Shown here: positions 51,442-61,564 of the stretch, one piece after another | How positions within the stretch are numbered: the first letter of the stretch is position 1 | Layout of the letters: every line of letters begins with the position of its first letter | Assembly (NCBI RefSeq): GCF_900168065.1 | Contig: NZ_FUZZ01000004.1 | Location: 124,001-188,000, forward strand | Direction: 5' to 3' | DNA: 64,000 bases | Source of the DNA: Chitinophaga ginsengisegetis | Lineage (GTDB): Bacteria > Bacteroidota > Bacteroidia > Chitinophagales > Chitinophagaceae | Position numbers and translations under genes: made by a program | Notes under the pieces: generated by a model | The model's database searches: none | The model's input: the letters and a program-made list of their open reading frames with translations, nothing else | Told to the model about the DNA's origin: nothing

Positions 51442-53919
51442 CTATTTTACAGAAATCAGGTTTACAAATAAACGATAGGCGCCGGGTACGCCGGCTGGCA
51501 GCTGCCTGAAAAATGATAAGCCGGTATATACATAACATCCTTTGCCATAGCGGGCAACGAGGGTAGATCCATCGAGCGGGCCTTCTCCTTTGTCGTTCAT
51601 GCTGAAAGGCTTATCATATGCTTTGTCGGCATTAGCCGTGTAATATAATCCTCTTTCCTGTACCCATCCGTTAAAATCGGCGGCGGTAATTTCATTTGGA
51701 TAATGCAGCACCGGGTCTTTCGGGTTATTAAAGGTTACCGCAGCATTTTCATCTGTTACCCTGTCGCGCGACAGGCCGAACGGATACGGTCCCAGGTTAC
51801 CGGTTACCAGCGGGCCATTCACGTTGTACTGGATCACCAGTTTGCCGCCGTTATTTACATATTCCATCAGCTTTGGCTGCCAGTATTTCATACGTGCGTT
51901 TACGTTATAAGCGCGCACACCGGTGATAATGGCATCATATTGTTGCAGGCTGCCATTCATGATATCTTTTTCGCCCAGCTCGGTTACATCGTATCCTACC
52001 TGGCGGAGCGATGCCGCCACCATATCGCCGGCGCCGGGGATATATCCGAGGCGGTTGCCGTTATGTTTCAGGTTAACGGATACCAGCCTGGCCTGCGCCG
52101 GAGGGAATAGGGTGATTACGGGAATATGATCGTAGCGGATCTGTTGCAGGCTTTGCGTATATTCTTTACCGTTACAGGTCATTACAACGGTAAAAGTATC
52201 TGCATGATTTTCTGCTACTCCTTTAACCGGCTTGATATCAAACCGGAGTTCCACCTCATCCCCTTTCTGTTTTAAGCTGAAGGGCTGGCTGTTGCCGTCG
52301 GTAAAGCCGGCGGGTAATTGCAGGCGTACCGTTCCCTGTGTGTTATCGGCCATGGCGCGGAGCTTCACCGGCACCGACTGTGCTTTGGTATCTGTAAAAA
52401 TATATACCTGGTTGCTGAGATCGGCCACTACCGGTGGCGCTATTACCAGCGGCTGGTATAGTTCTCCTTTTACCGGGTCGGTGTATTTATATTGTAAGGC
52501 GCGTGCAATGGTAAATGGTTGTCCGCCGATAGTAAGATGGATTTGCGCCTGCAGTGCAGGAATATTCTCCGGGTTGCCTATCAGCAACGGATCATTGATG
52601 ATGTATGTGCCTACCGGGTGTGCGTAGGCCAGCCAATAAGGTTGCGACTCCGGTGTGTTGGCGGGTACCTGCAATGTTTTGGAGATGCTGGTAAATTTAT
52701 TGAAGGCCAGTGGTTGCGGATCGCCGGCGTTGATGTTGCCGGGCAGATCAATCTTATCCAATGTTATTTTTACCGGGCTCCTGTTGATCAGCTGCACGGT
52801 AGCTTCCATATTGGTTCCGGGCACTACGGTGGGCGATGTGCTGTAAGCCTCCGCCCATAAGCCTGCGCAGGCATAGATCAGTTGCTCGGTTTCTTTCAGT
52901 TTGAGATTGCGCCAGTATCCTTCGGGTAAAGCCTGGATGGCACTGCGTATTTCCAGCAGGGCTGGTACGGAAGCGGCAGGATCTTCCATGTTGTAAGCGG
53001 CCAGTGCGGCGTCTACAAGGGCGCCTACTTTAGCGCCGCCGGAAATCCTTGTCCAGCTGGTATTGATATCGTCGAGTAAGCTGTTTTTTGGTGTGTTGCC
53101 TTTAATAGTCAGGAAGTATTCCTGCGAGGTACCGCGGGATGCCGGTACGCCAAATCCCTGGCTCTTGTGCTGGGAGCGGCTTTCAGCGGCTATTTCCCCG
53201 AAGCCTTTTCCGAGCAATGGGTTGTAAGCGCCTACGTCTATTTTAAACTGGTCGTCGGAAGTAGTGTTTACGTTGCCAAAGCTGAAGGTATTCCAGAGGA
53301 TCCGTTTGGCCTGCCAGGGTTTCACCACTTTTAACTGTTCCGGAAAGCGTTTTGGATCGGCGGCGGCGCTATACGCTTCTTCCGCCAGCATGGCCGAAGC
53401 GGTATGGTGTCCGTGCCCGGCGCGACTATCGGCCGGGAAGCGGCAGATGATCACATCCGGTTGAAATTTACGGATCATATATACTACATCTCCCAGGATC
53501 TGTTCCCGGTTCCAGATGGTAAATGTTTCCTGTGGATTTTTGGAGAAGCCGAAGTCCTGCGCGCGGGTAAAGAACTGTTCCGCTCCATCGATGCGGCGTG
53601 CTGCCAGCAGTTCCTGCGTGCGGATCAGGCCAAGTAATTCTGACTGTTCGTTACCTACCAGGTTTTGCCCGCCATCACCGCGGGTGAGCGACAGGTAGCC
53701 GGTGCGATATAGTTTTTCCTTTGCCAGGTAACCTAGCAAACGGGTATTTTCATCGTCCGGATGGGCGGCAATGTATAATACGCTTCCCAGCGTATCTAAC
53801 TTTTTTAATTGCAGTTTTATGTCGGCTGCGTTCCATACAGGTGAAGGCTGTGCCAATGCGGGTAAACCCAATGCTGCCAATAAAATTATAACCAGTGCGG
53901 TAGATCGTCTTATAAACAT
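51442..53919 (-). CDS. PIG-L/LmbE-type hydrolase, large form
   Basis: 825-residue exported enzyme: signal peptide MFIRRSTALVIILLAALGLPALAQ, then a PIG-L metal-dependent deacetylase domain with AHPDDE (52-57) and the metal-binding His block GHGHHTAS (~170). A central beta-rich region and a C-terminal glutamine-amidotransferase-like fold (YDAIITGVRAYNVNARM, ~655-700) follow. PIG-L enzymes remove acetyl or related groups from sugars. It is the first gene of the operon and has a perfect -7 (53947-53954), which overlaps the longer ORF start and favours the ATG at 53919. Confidence 0.86.
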   Translation of the reverse strand: MFIRRSTALVIILLAALGLPALAQPSPVWNAADIKLQLKKLDTLGSVLYIAAHPDDENTRLLGYLAKEKLYRTGYLSLTRGDGGQNLVGNEQSELLGLIRTQELLAARRIDGAEQFFTRAQDFGFSKNPQETFTIWNREQILGDVVYMIRKFQPDVIICRFPADSRAGHGHHTASAMLAEEAYSAAADPKRFPEQLKVVKPWQAKRILWNTFSFGNVNTTSDDQFKIDVGAYNPLLGKGFGEIAAESRSQHKSQGFGVPASRGTSQEYFLTIKGNTPKNSLLDDINTSWTRISGGAKVGALVDAALAAYNMEDPAASVPALLEIRSAIQALPEGYWRNLKLKETEQLIYACAGLWAEAYSTSPTVVPGTNMEATVQLINRSPVKITLDKIDLPGNINAGDPQPLAFNKFTSISKTLQVPANTPESQPYWLAYAHPVGTYIINDPLLIGNPENIPALQAQIHLTIGGQPFTIARALQYKYTDPVKGELYQPLVIAPPVVADLSNQVYIFTDTKAQSVPVKLRAMADNTQGTVRLQLPAGFTDGNSQPFSLKQKGDEVELRFDIKPVKGVAENHADTFTVVMTCNGKEYTQSLQQIRYDHIPVITLFPPAQARLVSVNLKHNGNRLGYIPGAGDMVAASLRQVGYDVTELGEKDIMNGSLQQYDAIITGVRAYNVNARMKYWQPKLMEYVNNGGKLVIQYNVNGPLVTGNLGPYPFGLSRDRVTDENAAVTFNNPKDPVLHYPNEITAADFNGWVQERGLYYTANADKAYDKPFSMNDKGEGPLDGSTLVARYGKGCYVYTGLSFFRQLPAGVPGAYRLFVNLISVK

Positions 53920-53946
53920 TTGGTGGTACGTGAATTTACAGATGGC

Positions 53947-53954
53947 CAAAAGTA
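53947..53954 (-). promoter_or_regulatory. -7 promoter element (TACTTTTG)
   Basis: Perfect TAnnTTTG match on the minus strand, 27 bases before the ATG of the PIG-L-like gene. Confidence 0.65.
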
Positions 53955-54155
53955 ATAATTAATTAGTGGGACGGGAAGATAAATATGATGAGCGTAGCAG
54001 AACATAGGATAGTTGTACTCCAGGTACATATATGAACAGTGACTGTATCAAAAACGAACAATTTAAATATATTCTAAATATACATTATTTTGGTTTATAT
54101 GTGTCCCGGGCAATGGCATCCTCTTTGGAGCCATACGAACCACATATTCTCTGCT

Positions 54156-56525
54156 ATGCTAAAAAACTACCTGACGGTTGCCTGGCGCAATCTGATCAAA
54201 GACCGCCGGTTTGCTTTTCTTAACTTAATTGGTTTATCTACGGGACTTGCCTGTGCGCTCCTGATTTATGTTTGGGTGCAGGATGAATTGAGCATTGACA
54301 AATTCCATAAGAAAGACGCCACGCTTTTCCAGGTATTGGAAAACAGGGTGCAGGCAAGCGGCATCTGGACGGCAAAATCATCTCCGGTACCTATGCCCGA
54401 AGCCTTGAAAAAAGACATGCCTGAGGTAGAATATGCCGCCTATATATCTCCCCTGAGGGCATCTACACTCTCTGTAAAAGATGATGATGGCATAAGGACT
54501 AAAGGAAAATACGCCGACAAAGATTTTTTCAATATGTTCTCTTATGATCTGATTGAGGGAAATCCGGATCAGGTGCTGGCAGATCCAACATCTATTGTGT
54601 TATCTGATGTAATGGCTACCAAATTGTTTGGCAGCTCCAAAAATGTGGTAGGTAAAACAGTAGACCATCAGCATCAGCAAAAATTTGTTGTTTCCGGTGT
54701 ATTTAAGGCGCCTGATCAACATTCGTCTGAACAATTCGACTTTGTTTTACCCGTCCGTGCACTGGATATGATAAAGCAAAACGCCAATAATTGGGACAAT
54801 ACAGGGTATTATACGTTTATAACATTAAAGCCGGGCACCAACGTTGACAAGTTCAATGCTAAAATCGCCAACTACATTAAGGTTAAAACGAACAGTGAAA
54901 TTACTTACCGTACGCCATTCATTCAGCGCTATTCAGAGAACTACCTGTATGGCCGCTATGAGAACGGTATCCAGGTGGGAGGCCGGATAGATTATGTACG
55001 CCTGTTTTCCATCATTGCCATTTTTATACTAGTGATCGCCTGTATCAATTTCATGAACCTGTCTACCGCCAAAGCATCCGGCAGGGCAAAAGAGGTAGGC
55101 ATCAAAAAAGCAATGGGCGCCGGCCGGGGCGCACTTATTCTTCAATATCTCGGAGAATCTATGTTAATGGCTTTTGCGTCTCTGTTGCTCGCTATTCTAA
55201 TGGTGATATTGTTCCTTCCGGTTTTCAATAATATTACAGGGAAGCAGCTTTCGCTGTACCATTTTGATAAAACATTGATACTGGCAGGACTTGGCATTAC
55301 ACTCTTTACTGGTTTAGTAGCGGGTAGTTATCCTGCATTTCATCTTTCAGGTTTTAAGCCTGCTGCGGTATTGAAAGGAAAGATCAACGGCTCTGCAGGA
55401 GAACTGCTGATCCGGAAAGGATTGGTTGTCTTCCAATTTTCCCTCTCTATTATACTGATCGTTGCGGTATTAGTTGTTTACAGGCAGATCAGCTTTATCC
55501 AGACAAAAAATCTTGGCTACGACAGGGACCATATTGTTACGTTTCCGAGAGAAGGAAAGCTGTCGCAATATGAGGTAAGTGAACGTTTTCTTGCTGAGGT
55601 GAAAGAGATACCGGGCGTAACAACCGCCTCAGGTATGGGGCATGGGCTGACTGGTCATAGCAGCGGTACTTCCGACGTGATATGGCCAGGAAAAGATCTG
55701 AAGGATGCCACCGAATTTGAAGTGGTACCTGTAAATTATGACCTGTTGAAAACGCTGGATATAAAAATAAAAGAAGGCCGGGATTTTTCCCGCGACTTTG
55801 GCGCAGATAGTTCCATGCTCATCTTCAACGAAGCAGCAGTGAAGTTCATGGGGATGAAAGACCCTATTGGAAAGCAGGTTAAATTATGGGGAGATAACAT
55901 GCGGATTGGAGGAGTTGTGAAGGACTTTCATTTTGAATCGCTTCATGAAGAGGTAAAGCCGCTGTTTTTTCAGCTGGCTCCCCAGGACGCCAACCGCTTT
56001 ATGATTAAAATACAAACAGGCCGGGAGAAAGCCGTGATAGCCAGGCTGCAGGAATTGTACCTGCAAATGAACCCAGGGTTCTCATTTGAATATAAGTTCC
56101 TGGATGAAAGATACCAGACTTTATACGCTGCAGAAAACCAGATCTCCCAGTTGTCAAAATATTTTGCAGGTTTAGCGATTCTCATCTCCTGTCTTGGTTT
56201 ATTCGGACTGGCCGCCTTTACCGCTCAACGGCGAAATAAAGAAATTGGCATCCGGAAAGTACTGGGCGCTACGGTGAGCACTATTGTGATGATGCTGTCA
56301 AAAGATTTCCTGCGACTGGTATTAATCGCCATGCTGATTGGCTTCCCCGTGGCATGGTGGGCTACTTCGCAATGGTTGAAAGGGTTTGCCTACAGCATTC
56401 ATATAGATGCGGGCGTGTTTTTAATTGCTGGTATTTCAATTATCCTGCTCACCTTCCTCACCATCAGTTTCCAATCAGTGAAAGCAGCATTGGCTAACCC
56501 GGTGAAGAGTTTGAAATCCGAATAG
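54156..56525 (+). CDS. MacB/FtsX-type ABC permease
   Basis: 789-residue ABC permease of the MacB/FtsX type: a first helix, a periplasmic MacB_PCD domain (~residues 45-245), three helices (YVRLFSIIAIFILVIACINFMNLST), a second periplasmic domain and final helices with ISCLGLFGLAAFTAQRRNKEIGIRKVLGA. Such proteins export macrolides or lipoproteins with a separate ATPase, but in Bacteroidota they are often found alone and unassigned. No ATPase gene is next to it. The frame opens at 54090; ATG 54156 (MLKNYLTVAWRNL) is the usual family start. Confidence 0.9.
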   Translation: MLKNYLTVAWRNLIKDRRFAFLNLIGLSTGLACALLIYVWVQDELSIDKFHKKDATLFQVLENRVQASGIWTAKSSPVPMPEALKKDMPEVEYAAYISPLRASTLSVKDDDGIRTKGKYADKDFFNMFSYDLIEGNPDQVLADPTSIVLSDVMATKLFGSSKNVVGKTVDHQHQQKFVVSGVFKAPDQHSSEQFDFVLPVRALDMIKQNANNWDNTGYYTFITLKPGTNVDKFNAKIANYIKVKTNSEITYRTPFIQRYSENYLYGRYENGIQVGGRIDYVRLFSIIAIFILVIACINFMNLSTAKASGRAKEVGIKKAMGAGRGALILQYLGESMLMAFASLLLAILMVILFLPVFNNITGKQLSLYHFDKTLILAGLGITLFTGLVAGSYPAFHLSGFKPAAVLKGKINGSAGELLIRKGLVVFQFSLSIILIVAVLVVYRQISFIQTKNLGYDRDHIVTFPREGKLSQYEVSERFLAEVKEIPGVTTASGMGHGLTGHSSGTSDVIWPGKDLKDATEFEVVPVNYDLLKTLDIKIKEGRDFSRDFGADSSMLIFNEAAVKFMGMKDPIGKQVKLWGDNMRIGGVVKDFHFESLHEEVKPLFFQLAPQDANRFMIKIQTGREKAVIARLQELYLQMNPGFSFEYKFLDERYQTLYAAENQISQLSKYFAGLAILISCLGLFGLAAFTAQRRNKEIGIRKVLGATVSTIVMMLSKDFLRLVLIAMLIGFPVAWWATSQWLKGFAYSIHIDAGVFLIAGISIILLTFLTISFQSVKAALANPVKSLKSE

Positions 56526-56550
56526 GCGTTAACGTTAGTACATAAATAGA

Positions 56551-56579
56551 AAAGGCCCGGTGAGAACCACCGGGCCTTT
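56551..56579. terminator. Bidirectional terminator
   Basis: Perfect 12-bp arms (56551-56562 and 56568-56579) with a 5-base loop and a T-run. It lies between the permease and the convergent SusD-like gene. Confidence 0.85.
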
Positions 56580-56648
56580 ATTTCTTCATAAGCAAAAATC
56601 CAACCAGCTCGTAAGCAAAAACCAATTATTAACAAAGGCGGTTTAGAT

Positions 56649-58094
56649 TTAATTGTAACCTTCGTTCTGCTGGTTGCGTATGTTGGGGTTAGCATCCAGT
56701 TCTCTTTGTGGTATGGGCAATATTACTTTCGTATTAGGCCACACTACCAGTATCGTTTTGTCACTCGCCAGGTATTTGGTGAATGAACGTTTTGTTCTGA
56801 TTAAGTCAAACAGCCGGTGCCCTTCAAAGGCCAGTTCCTTTCTTCTTTCCAACAGGATTGCGTCCAGGAGTGCCGGTCCGGTAACGGTTACCGGCGGCGC
56901 GTTATGGTCGGCGCGTTGTGCCACCAGTTGCAGGTCAGCCTGTGCTTCCGCGGTGCTTCCAAGGTGTGCTGCTGCTTCTGCACGGATCAGGTACAATTCT
57001 GCCAGCCGCATCACTTTAATACTTTCTGTAAACGTGCTCACATCTTTATATTTGGTGATGATGTTAGCCGGATCTTCGCCACCGTTGCCGGAGCGCTTAC
57101 CCTTCTGCAGAAAATCCCTTCTTACATCTGTTGCCTGGTAAATATTGTAGATGTTATTCGTTGCGAGTACATCACCGTATCCATCCTGGCTGAACATATA
57201 ACTTAAGCCATCCGTGTTCCGGTTATCTACCGGGGTATTGATGATTTCAAAAACTGTTTCATTGTTGTTGGTGATCTTAAAATCGCTCACCAGTTTTTCG
57301 TTGGGCAATAATGCGTATTTATTGGACTGGATCACTGCGTTCGCATAAGTGGCGGCGCCCTGCCAGTCTTCTTTATACAACAATATCCTCGACAACAACG
57401 CTTTGGCAGAATACACATTAATACGTCCGGAAGAGAAAGCGGTGCTTTTGCTTTCTTCAAACCTGCTGATCGCCGTGGTGAGGTCGCGGATGATTTGCGC
57501 ATACGTATCTTTTATACTGCTGCGTGAGGGCGACTGCACCGAATCCACGTTGGTGATGGTCACAATAGGAATTCCCATGTGAGTGGCGCCGGGCGTGTAA
57601 TTATACGGTTGCGCAAACATGCGCGCTATATCAAAGAACACCTGCGCCCGCAATGCGTACGCTTCTGCCACAATCTGTTTTGCCTCTGTGCTGTCGGCCG
57701 CCGATGGTAACAGGGAAATGTAAGGCCCTTTCATAATTACCATATTGGCATTGGCTACTACAGCATATAATTGATTCCATGAATCGGTAGTATACTGATC
57801 GTTGGCCGTAACAATATACTGGTCCTGGTTACGATACCGGTTGCTGTTGATGACGCTGATAAAACCATTGTCGGACCGGAGATCCGGCAGCAGCGGCATG
57901 GTACGTCCATAATAATTTTCATTCTGCATCAGCGAATACACGCCGTTGATGGCTGCCCGTAGTCCGGGCAGGTCGGTAATAGCGCGGCCTGTTTCTGTTG
58001 ACTGATCCGGCTTCTGATCAAGGAAGTCCTTGCTGCAGGCGCCGAGTAAGCCAGCCAGTAATACCAGTACCCCGTATGTATATTTCTTTTGCAT
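56649..58094 (-). CDS. SusD/RagB-like nutrient-binding lipoprotein
   Basis: 481-residue outer-membrane lipoprotein (MQKKYTYGVLVLLAGLLGAC, lipobox LGAC). It has the SusD layout: TPR-like helices in the first half (AITDLPGLRAAINGVYSLMQNEN, YALRAQVFFDIARMF) and a C-terminal family end (FEGHRLFDLIRTKR, ILPIPQRELDANPNI). It binds a glycan or other nutrient over the SusC channel upstream. It starts 7 bases after the SusC-like gene and is the end of the locus; no glycoside hydrolase follows, so the substrate is not visible. Confidence 0.92.
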   Translation of the reverse strand: MQKKYTYGVLVLLAGLLGACSKDFLDQKPDQSTETGRAITDLPGLRAAINGVYSLMQNENYYGRTMPLLPDLRSDNGFISVINSNRYRNQDQYIVTANDQYTTDSWNQLYAVVANANMVIMKGPYISLLPSAADSTEAKQIVAEAYALRAQVFFDIARMFAQPYNYTPGATHMGIPIVTITNVDSVQSPSRSSIKDTYAQIIRDLTTAISRFEESKSTAFSSGRINVYSAKALLSRILLYKEDWQGAATYANAVIQSNKYALLPNEKLVSDFKITNNNETVFEIINTPVDNRNTDGLSYMFSQDGYGDVLATNNIYNIYQATDVRRDFLQKGKRSGNGGEDPANIITKYKDVSTFTESIKVMRLAELYLIRAEAAAHLGSTAEAQADLQLVAQRADHNAPPVTVTGPALLDAILLERRKELAFEGHRLFDLIRTKRSFTKYLASDKTILVVWPNTKVILPIPQRELDANPNIRNQQNEGYN

Positions 58095-58101
58095 GAATAC
58101 C

Positions 58102-61100
58102 TTAAAAGTTTACATCCAATCCTACCAGGAAGGTTTTAAATACCGGCGGACGCTGGTCGTAATCCCCTGTTACCGGTACTTCCGGGTCCATGGTGAGATA
58201 CTTGTCTTTTACATACGTCCATAAATTATTGCCGCGTACATATATTTTCACTTCGTTGATGTTGGCTTTCCTTAACCAGTTTTGTTGCAGGTTGTAGGCC
58301 AGCATCACATCCCTCAGCCGGATGAAACTGCCGTCGTACAGGAACCTGGACGAGCTTTGGTTGCTTAACCCCGATTGTGTGCCACCGAATACTACTTTGG
58401 GTACGTTGGTGATATCACCGGGTTTCTGCCAGCGGTTTTCGTAGATGAGGCGCGACATTTTTGCGCCGCCGCCAAATCCGCCGCTGCCGTCTGATTCTGT
58501 GAATGTGCCCCAGTTGTCGTATACTTTATTTCCCCAGTTATAAAAGAACTGGAAGCTCAGATCAAATCCTTTGTAGCTGAAATAGTTAGTAACGCCGCCA
58601 TAAAATTTTGGCAGGGCACTTCCCTGGTTAAACCGTTGCGCTTCGCCATAAGAGTTGGTGGTAGTGGTTTTAGACGCATCTTTATACCACAGTGCTTCAC
58701 CGGTTTTCGGATCGGCTCCTGCAAATCCTACCAGGAAAAACTGGTAGAAATCAGTACCTACTTCCCTTTTGTACGGCACGCTGGTAATCGGATTATCCAG
58801 CCGGGTAATTTTATTATTCAGCGTAGAGATGTTGGCATCTGTACGCCATGAGAATTCATTTTCATTTTTTGCGATGATGTTGCGGGAGGAAAGAGATATT
58901 TCCCAGCCGCTGTTTTTCATCTCTCCGTTATTTCTAAAAACAGTGGTAATACCATTTGCAGAAGATACCGGTACATTAAGCAGTAACCGTGAAGTGGTTC
59001 TGTTATAATATTCCACCGTACCGGACAACCTGTTTTTAAGCAGGGCAAAATCGAGTCCTATATTAAATGGCCTGTTCTGCTCCCATGTAAGGAAGGGATT
59101 GGGGTATTGCGTAAGCACATACCCCGGTTTCCCGTCATAATCATTTGCCGGACTATACAGCGACAATGAAGCATAGTTATCAATAGCCTGGTTTCCGTTG
59201 CTGCCGTAGCTCGCTCTTATCTTTAATTCGTTAATAACGTTTACATTCTGGAGGAATGGCTCGCGGTAGATATTCCACGCGGTTCCGATGGACCAGAATG
59301 CGGCACTTCTTTTCTGACGGCCAAACCTCGAAGAGGCGTCTCTCCGGATGGAGGCTGTCAGGTAATATTTCTGCTTGTAATCGTAGCTGTTATTCAGAAA
59401 CAGTCCTGTTAATGAATTGGCGCTGGATACAGAGGATACACTTTCCGGTTTGGAGGCGTCTGCCAGCAGTTGCAGATCCGGCAGCAGGTTAGATGCTGCT
59501 GACGCGTTGCCGCTGTTGGTAGTTTTCTGCGCTTCGTATCCTACAAAAGTGTTGATCCCGTGGTAACCCCATCGTCTGTTGAACCGCAGGATATTGGTAG
59601 ATACCCAGTTGTTCCACAGGCTGTTGTTTACCGATACCCAGCCATTGGTATTTCTTCCATCCCCGAATCCCGGTGCAAAAAATGAATTGCTGCGGGCGTA
59701 GTTCAGGTCGAGACTGATCTTCGTTTCAAAGGAAAGAAAATCAGTGAAGGCGTATTTGGCGCCGGCGCCTCCGAGCAGGCCATAGATGGTACCTGTGCGG
59801 GTATCGCCATTCAGTACGGCCACCGGGTTAAAGGTGTTGTTGTAGCTGAAGTCGTAGCTGCCATCTGCGTTATAAATTTTCAGCCACGGTTGCAAACGAA
59901 CGAGTGAGCGTACGGGGTTGGCCATCAGTCCTACATCTCCTACTGCGTTTGCGCGCTGGTAGGATAACGACAGGTTAACGTCAAATGATAAGCGGTTAGT
60001 GGCCTGGTTGCTCAGGTTGAGCTTACCCGTCATACGTTTATAGTCCACTCCTTTCAGGGCTGATTTGGAATCATATAAGCCACCGGAAACATAAAATTTT
60101 GTTTTATTACTTCCGCCTGCGGCAGATAGATTAGCCTGTGTATAGCTTCCGTGGCGCGTTAGCACATCGATCCAGTTGGTATTAACGGTAGTATCCACAC
60201 CACGTGCGCGGAGTTCCCGTTGAAAACCTGCTTCGCCGGTGCCATCTGCTTTGTGCGCCCATCCTTCGCGGAGGAGTTCCATCATCTCTTTGGTATTGAG
60301 CGGATAGTTGGCCTGCGGAATGGTGAGCTGGTTGCTGCCTCTTTGTACGGTTGCGCTGATCTTTGTTCTGCCCAGGCTGCCGGTTTTCGTTGTAATTAAT
60401 ATTACGCCGTTGGCAGCGCGGGAGCCATAGATCGACGCAGAAGCTGCATCTTTTAAAACAGAGATAGAGGCGATATCAGCGCTGTTAATTCCTGCGAGGG
60501 AATTAACATTATAATCGGTGAGGTTGTCTGTTACCACAGGTGTGCCGTCTACCACGTAAAGTGGCGAGCTGCCTGCGGTAATAGAACCTATACCACGTAT
60601 GTGAATACTGGGTATGGATCCGGGCTGACCGGAACCATTGGTAGATTGTAAGCCGGGTACATTGCCTTGTAAGCTTTCCTGGAAGCTGCTACGGGGCGCT
60701 TTATCATACAATGAAGCACTTACCATAGTAGCTGAACCTGTCAAAGAACTTTTTGTTTGCACGCCATAAGCCACTACCACCACTTCGTTCAATCCTTTGG
60801 AATCGTCTTTCAGCATAATGTTGAGAGGAGCGGTGTTGTTTACCGTTACCCGCTGTTCTTCATAACCGATGAAAGAACAGATCAACGTTGCTGAGGAAGG
60901 CGCTTCCATATGGAATGTTCCATTCTCATCTGTAGTAGTTCCCTTATTGAGCCCTGCAATACGCAAACTCACACCTGGCAGCGGATGTCCGAAAACATCT
61001 GTTACCGTTCCGTTGATACTGATATTCCTGATCTCTTTGTTTTCAGGCGCTATTGCCACAAGGGTGGCAGAAAGCTGCTTAAATGTGAGGCCGGTGTTTT

Positions 61101-61344
61101 TCAGTATCTTCTTTAAAATATCTTCAGTCGAAGCATTGGTTTCATTCACCGACACTTTTTTTCCTGCCGGAATAAGATCGTTACGATACACAAAACGGTA
61201 ACCGCTTTTCTTTTCGATCATCTTCAGCAGCCGTGTCAATGGCAATGAATCTGCTTTGATGGAAATGCGACGATCCTGTTGACCGAAGACATTCCCCGTT
61301 ATTTGCAAACAGGTAATAAGAATAATAAAGGACACCAGTTTCAT
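58102..61344 (-). CDS. SusC/RagA TonB-linked receptor
   Basis: 1080-residue TonB-dependent outer-membrane channel: signal peptide (MKLVSFIILITCLQITGNVF), a Secretin/TonB N-terminal domain (~25-90), a carboxypeptidase-regulatory-like domain (~108-185: NGTVTDVFGHPLPGVSLRIAG), plug (VVVAYGVQTKSSLTGSATM) and beta-barrel. The STN domain predicts signalling to the FecR-like anti-sigma factor upstream, so substrate import should switch on the sigma factor. Forms a pair with the SusD-like lipoprotein. A weak hairpin and 220 bases separate it from the fecR gene. Confidence 0.94.
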   Translation of the reverse strand: MKLVSFIILITCLQITGNVFGQQDRRISIKADSLPLTRLLKMIEKKSGYRFVYRNDLIPAGKKVSVNETNASTEDILKKILKNTGLTFKQLSATLVAIAPENKEIRNISINGTVTDVFGHPLPGVSLRIAGLNKGTTTDENGTFHMEAPSSATLICSFIGYEEQRVTVNNTAPLNIMLKDDSKGLNEVVVVAYGVQTKSSLTGSATMVSASLYDKAPRSSFQESLQGNVPGLQSTNGSGQPGSIPSIHIRGIGSITAGSSPLYVVDGTPVVTDNLTDYNVNSLAGINSADIASISVLKDAASASIYGSRAANGVILITTKTGSLGRTKISATVQRGSNQLTIPQANYPLNTKEMMELLREGWAHKADGTGEAGFQRELRARGVDTTVNTNWIDVLTRHGSYTQANLSAAGGSNKTKFYVSGGLYDSKSALKGVDYKRMTGKLNLSNQATNRLSFDVNLSLSYQRANAVGDVGLMANPVRSLVRLQPWLKIYNADGSYDFSYNNTFNPVAVLNGDTRTGTIYGLLGGAGAKYAFTDFLSFETKISLDLNYARSNSFFAPGFGDGRNTNGWVSVNNSLWNNWVSTNILRFNRRWGYHGINTFVGYEAQKTTNSGNASAASNLLPDLQLLADASKPESVSSVSSANSLTGLFLNNSYDYKQKYYLTASIRRDASSRFGRQKRSAAFWSIGTAWNIYREPFLQNVNVINELKIRASYGSNGNQAIDNYASLSLYSPANDYDGKPGYVLTQYPNPFLTWEQNRPFNIGLDFALLKNRLSGTVEYYNRTTSRLLLNVPVSSANGITTVFRNNGEMKNSGWEISLSSRNIIAKNENEFSWRTDANISTLNNKITRLDNPITSVPYKREVGTDFYQFFLVGFAGADPKTGEALWYKDASKTTTTNSYGEAQRFNQGSALPKFYGGVTNYFSYKGFDLSFQFFYNWGNKVYDNWGTFTESDGSGGFGGGAKMSRLIYENRWQKPGDITNVPKVVFGGTQSGLSNQSSSRFLYDGSFIRLRDVMLAYNLQQNWLRKANINEVKIYVRGNNLWTYVKDKYLTMDPEVPVTGDYDQRPPVFKTFLVGLDVNF

Positions 61345-61490
61345 TATCAGTACAACTTTTCCCTATGTTTTTAGACGCAAAAGGATTGCATAATGTATGA
61401 TTTTTTTCCATACATTTAGGTTGTAAAAGGTCATAAAACTACGACAGGACTACATTGCCAAGTGAAGCTAACTGCCGTTTGATCTCAACA

Positions 61491-61525
61491 AAAGGGGTAA
61501 ATGTTTGCAGCATTTGCCCTTTTTT
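61491..61525 (-). terminator. Possible terminator after fecR-like gene
   Basis: Imperfect stem (AGGGCAAATG/CATTTACCCCT on the minus strand) followed by TTTTG. It may separate the fecR gene from susC and leave the latter under the ECF promoter. Confidence 0.4.
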
Positions 61526-61564
61526 TTATCTGAGAGGTATCGATTTTCTATTGACTTTCCCCCT

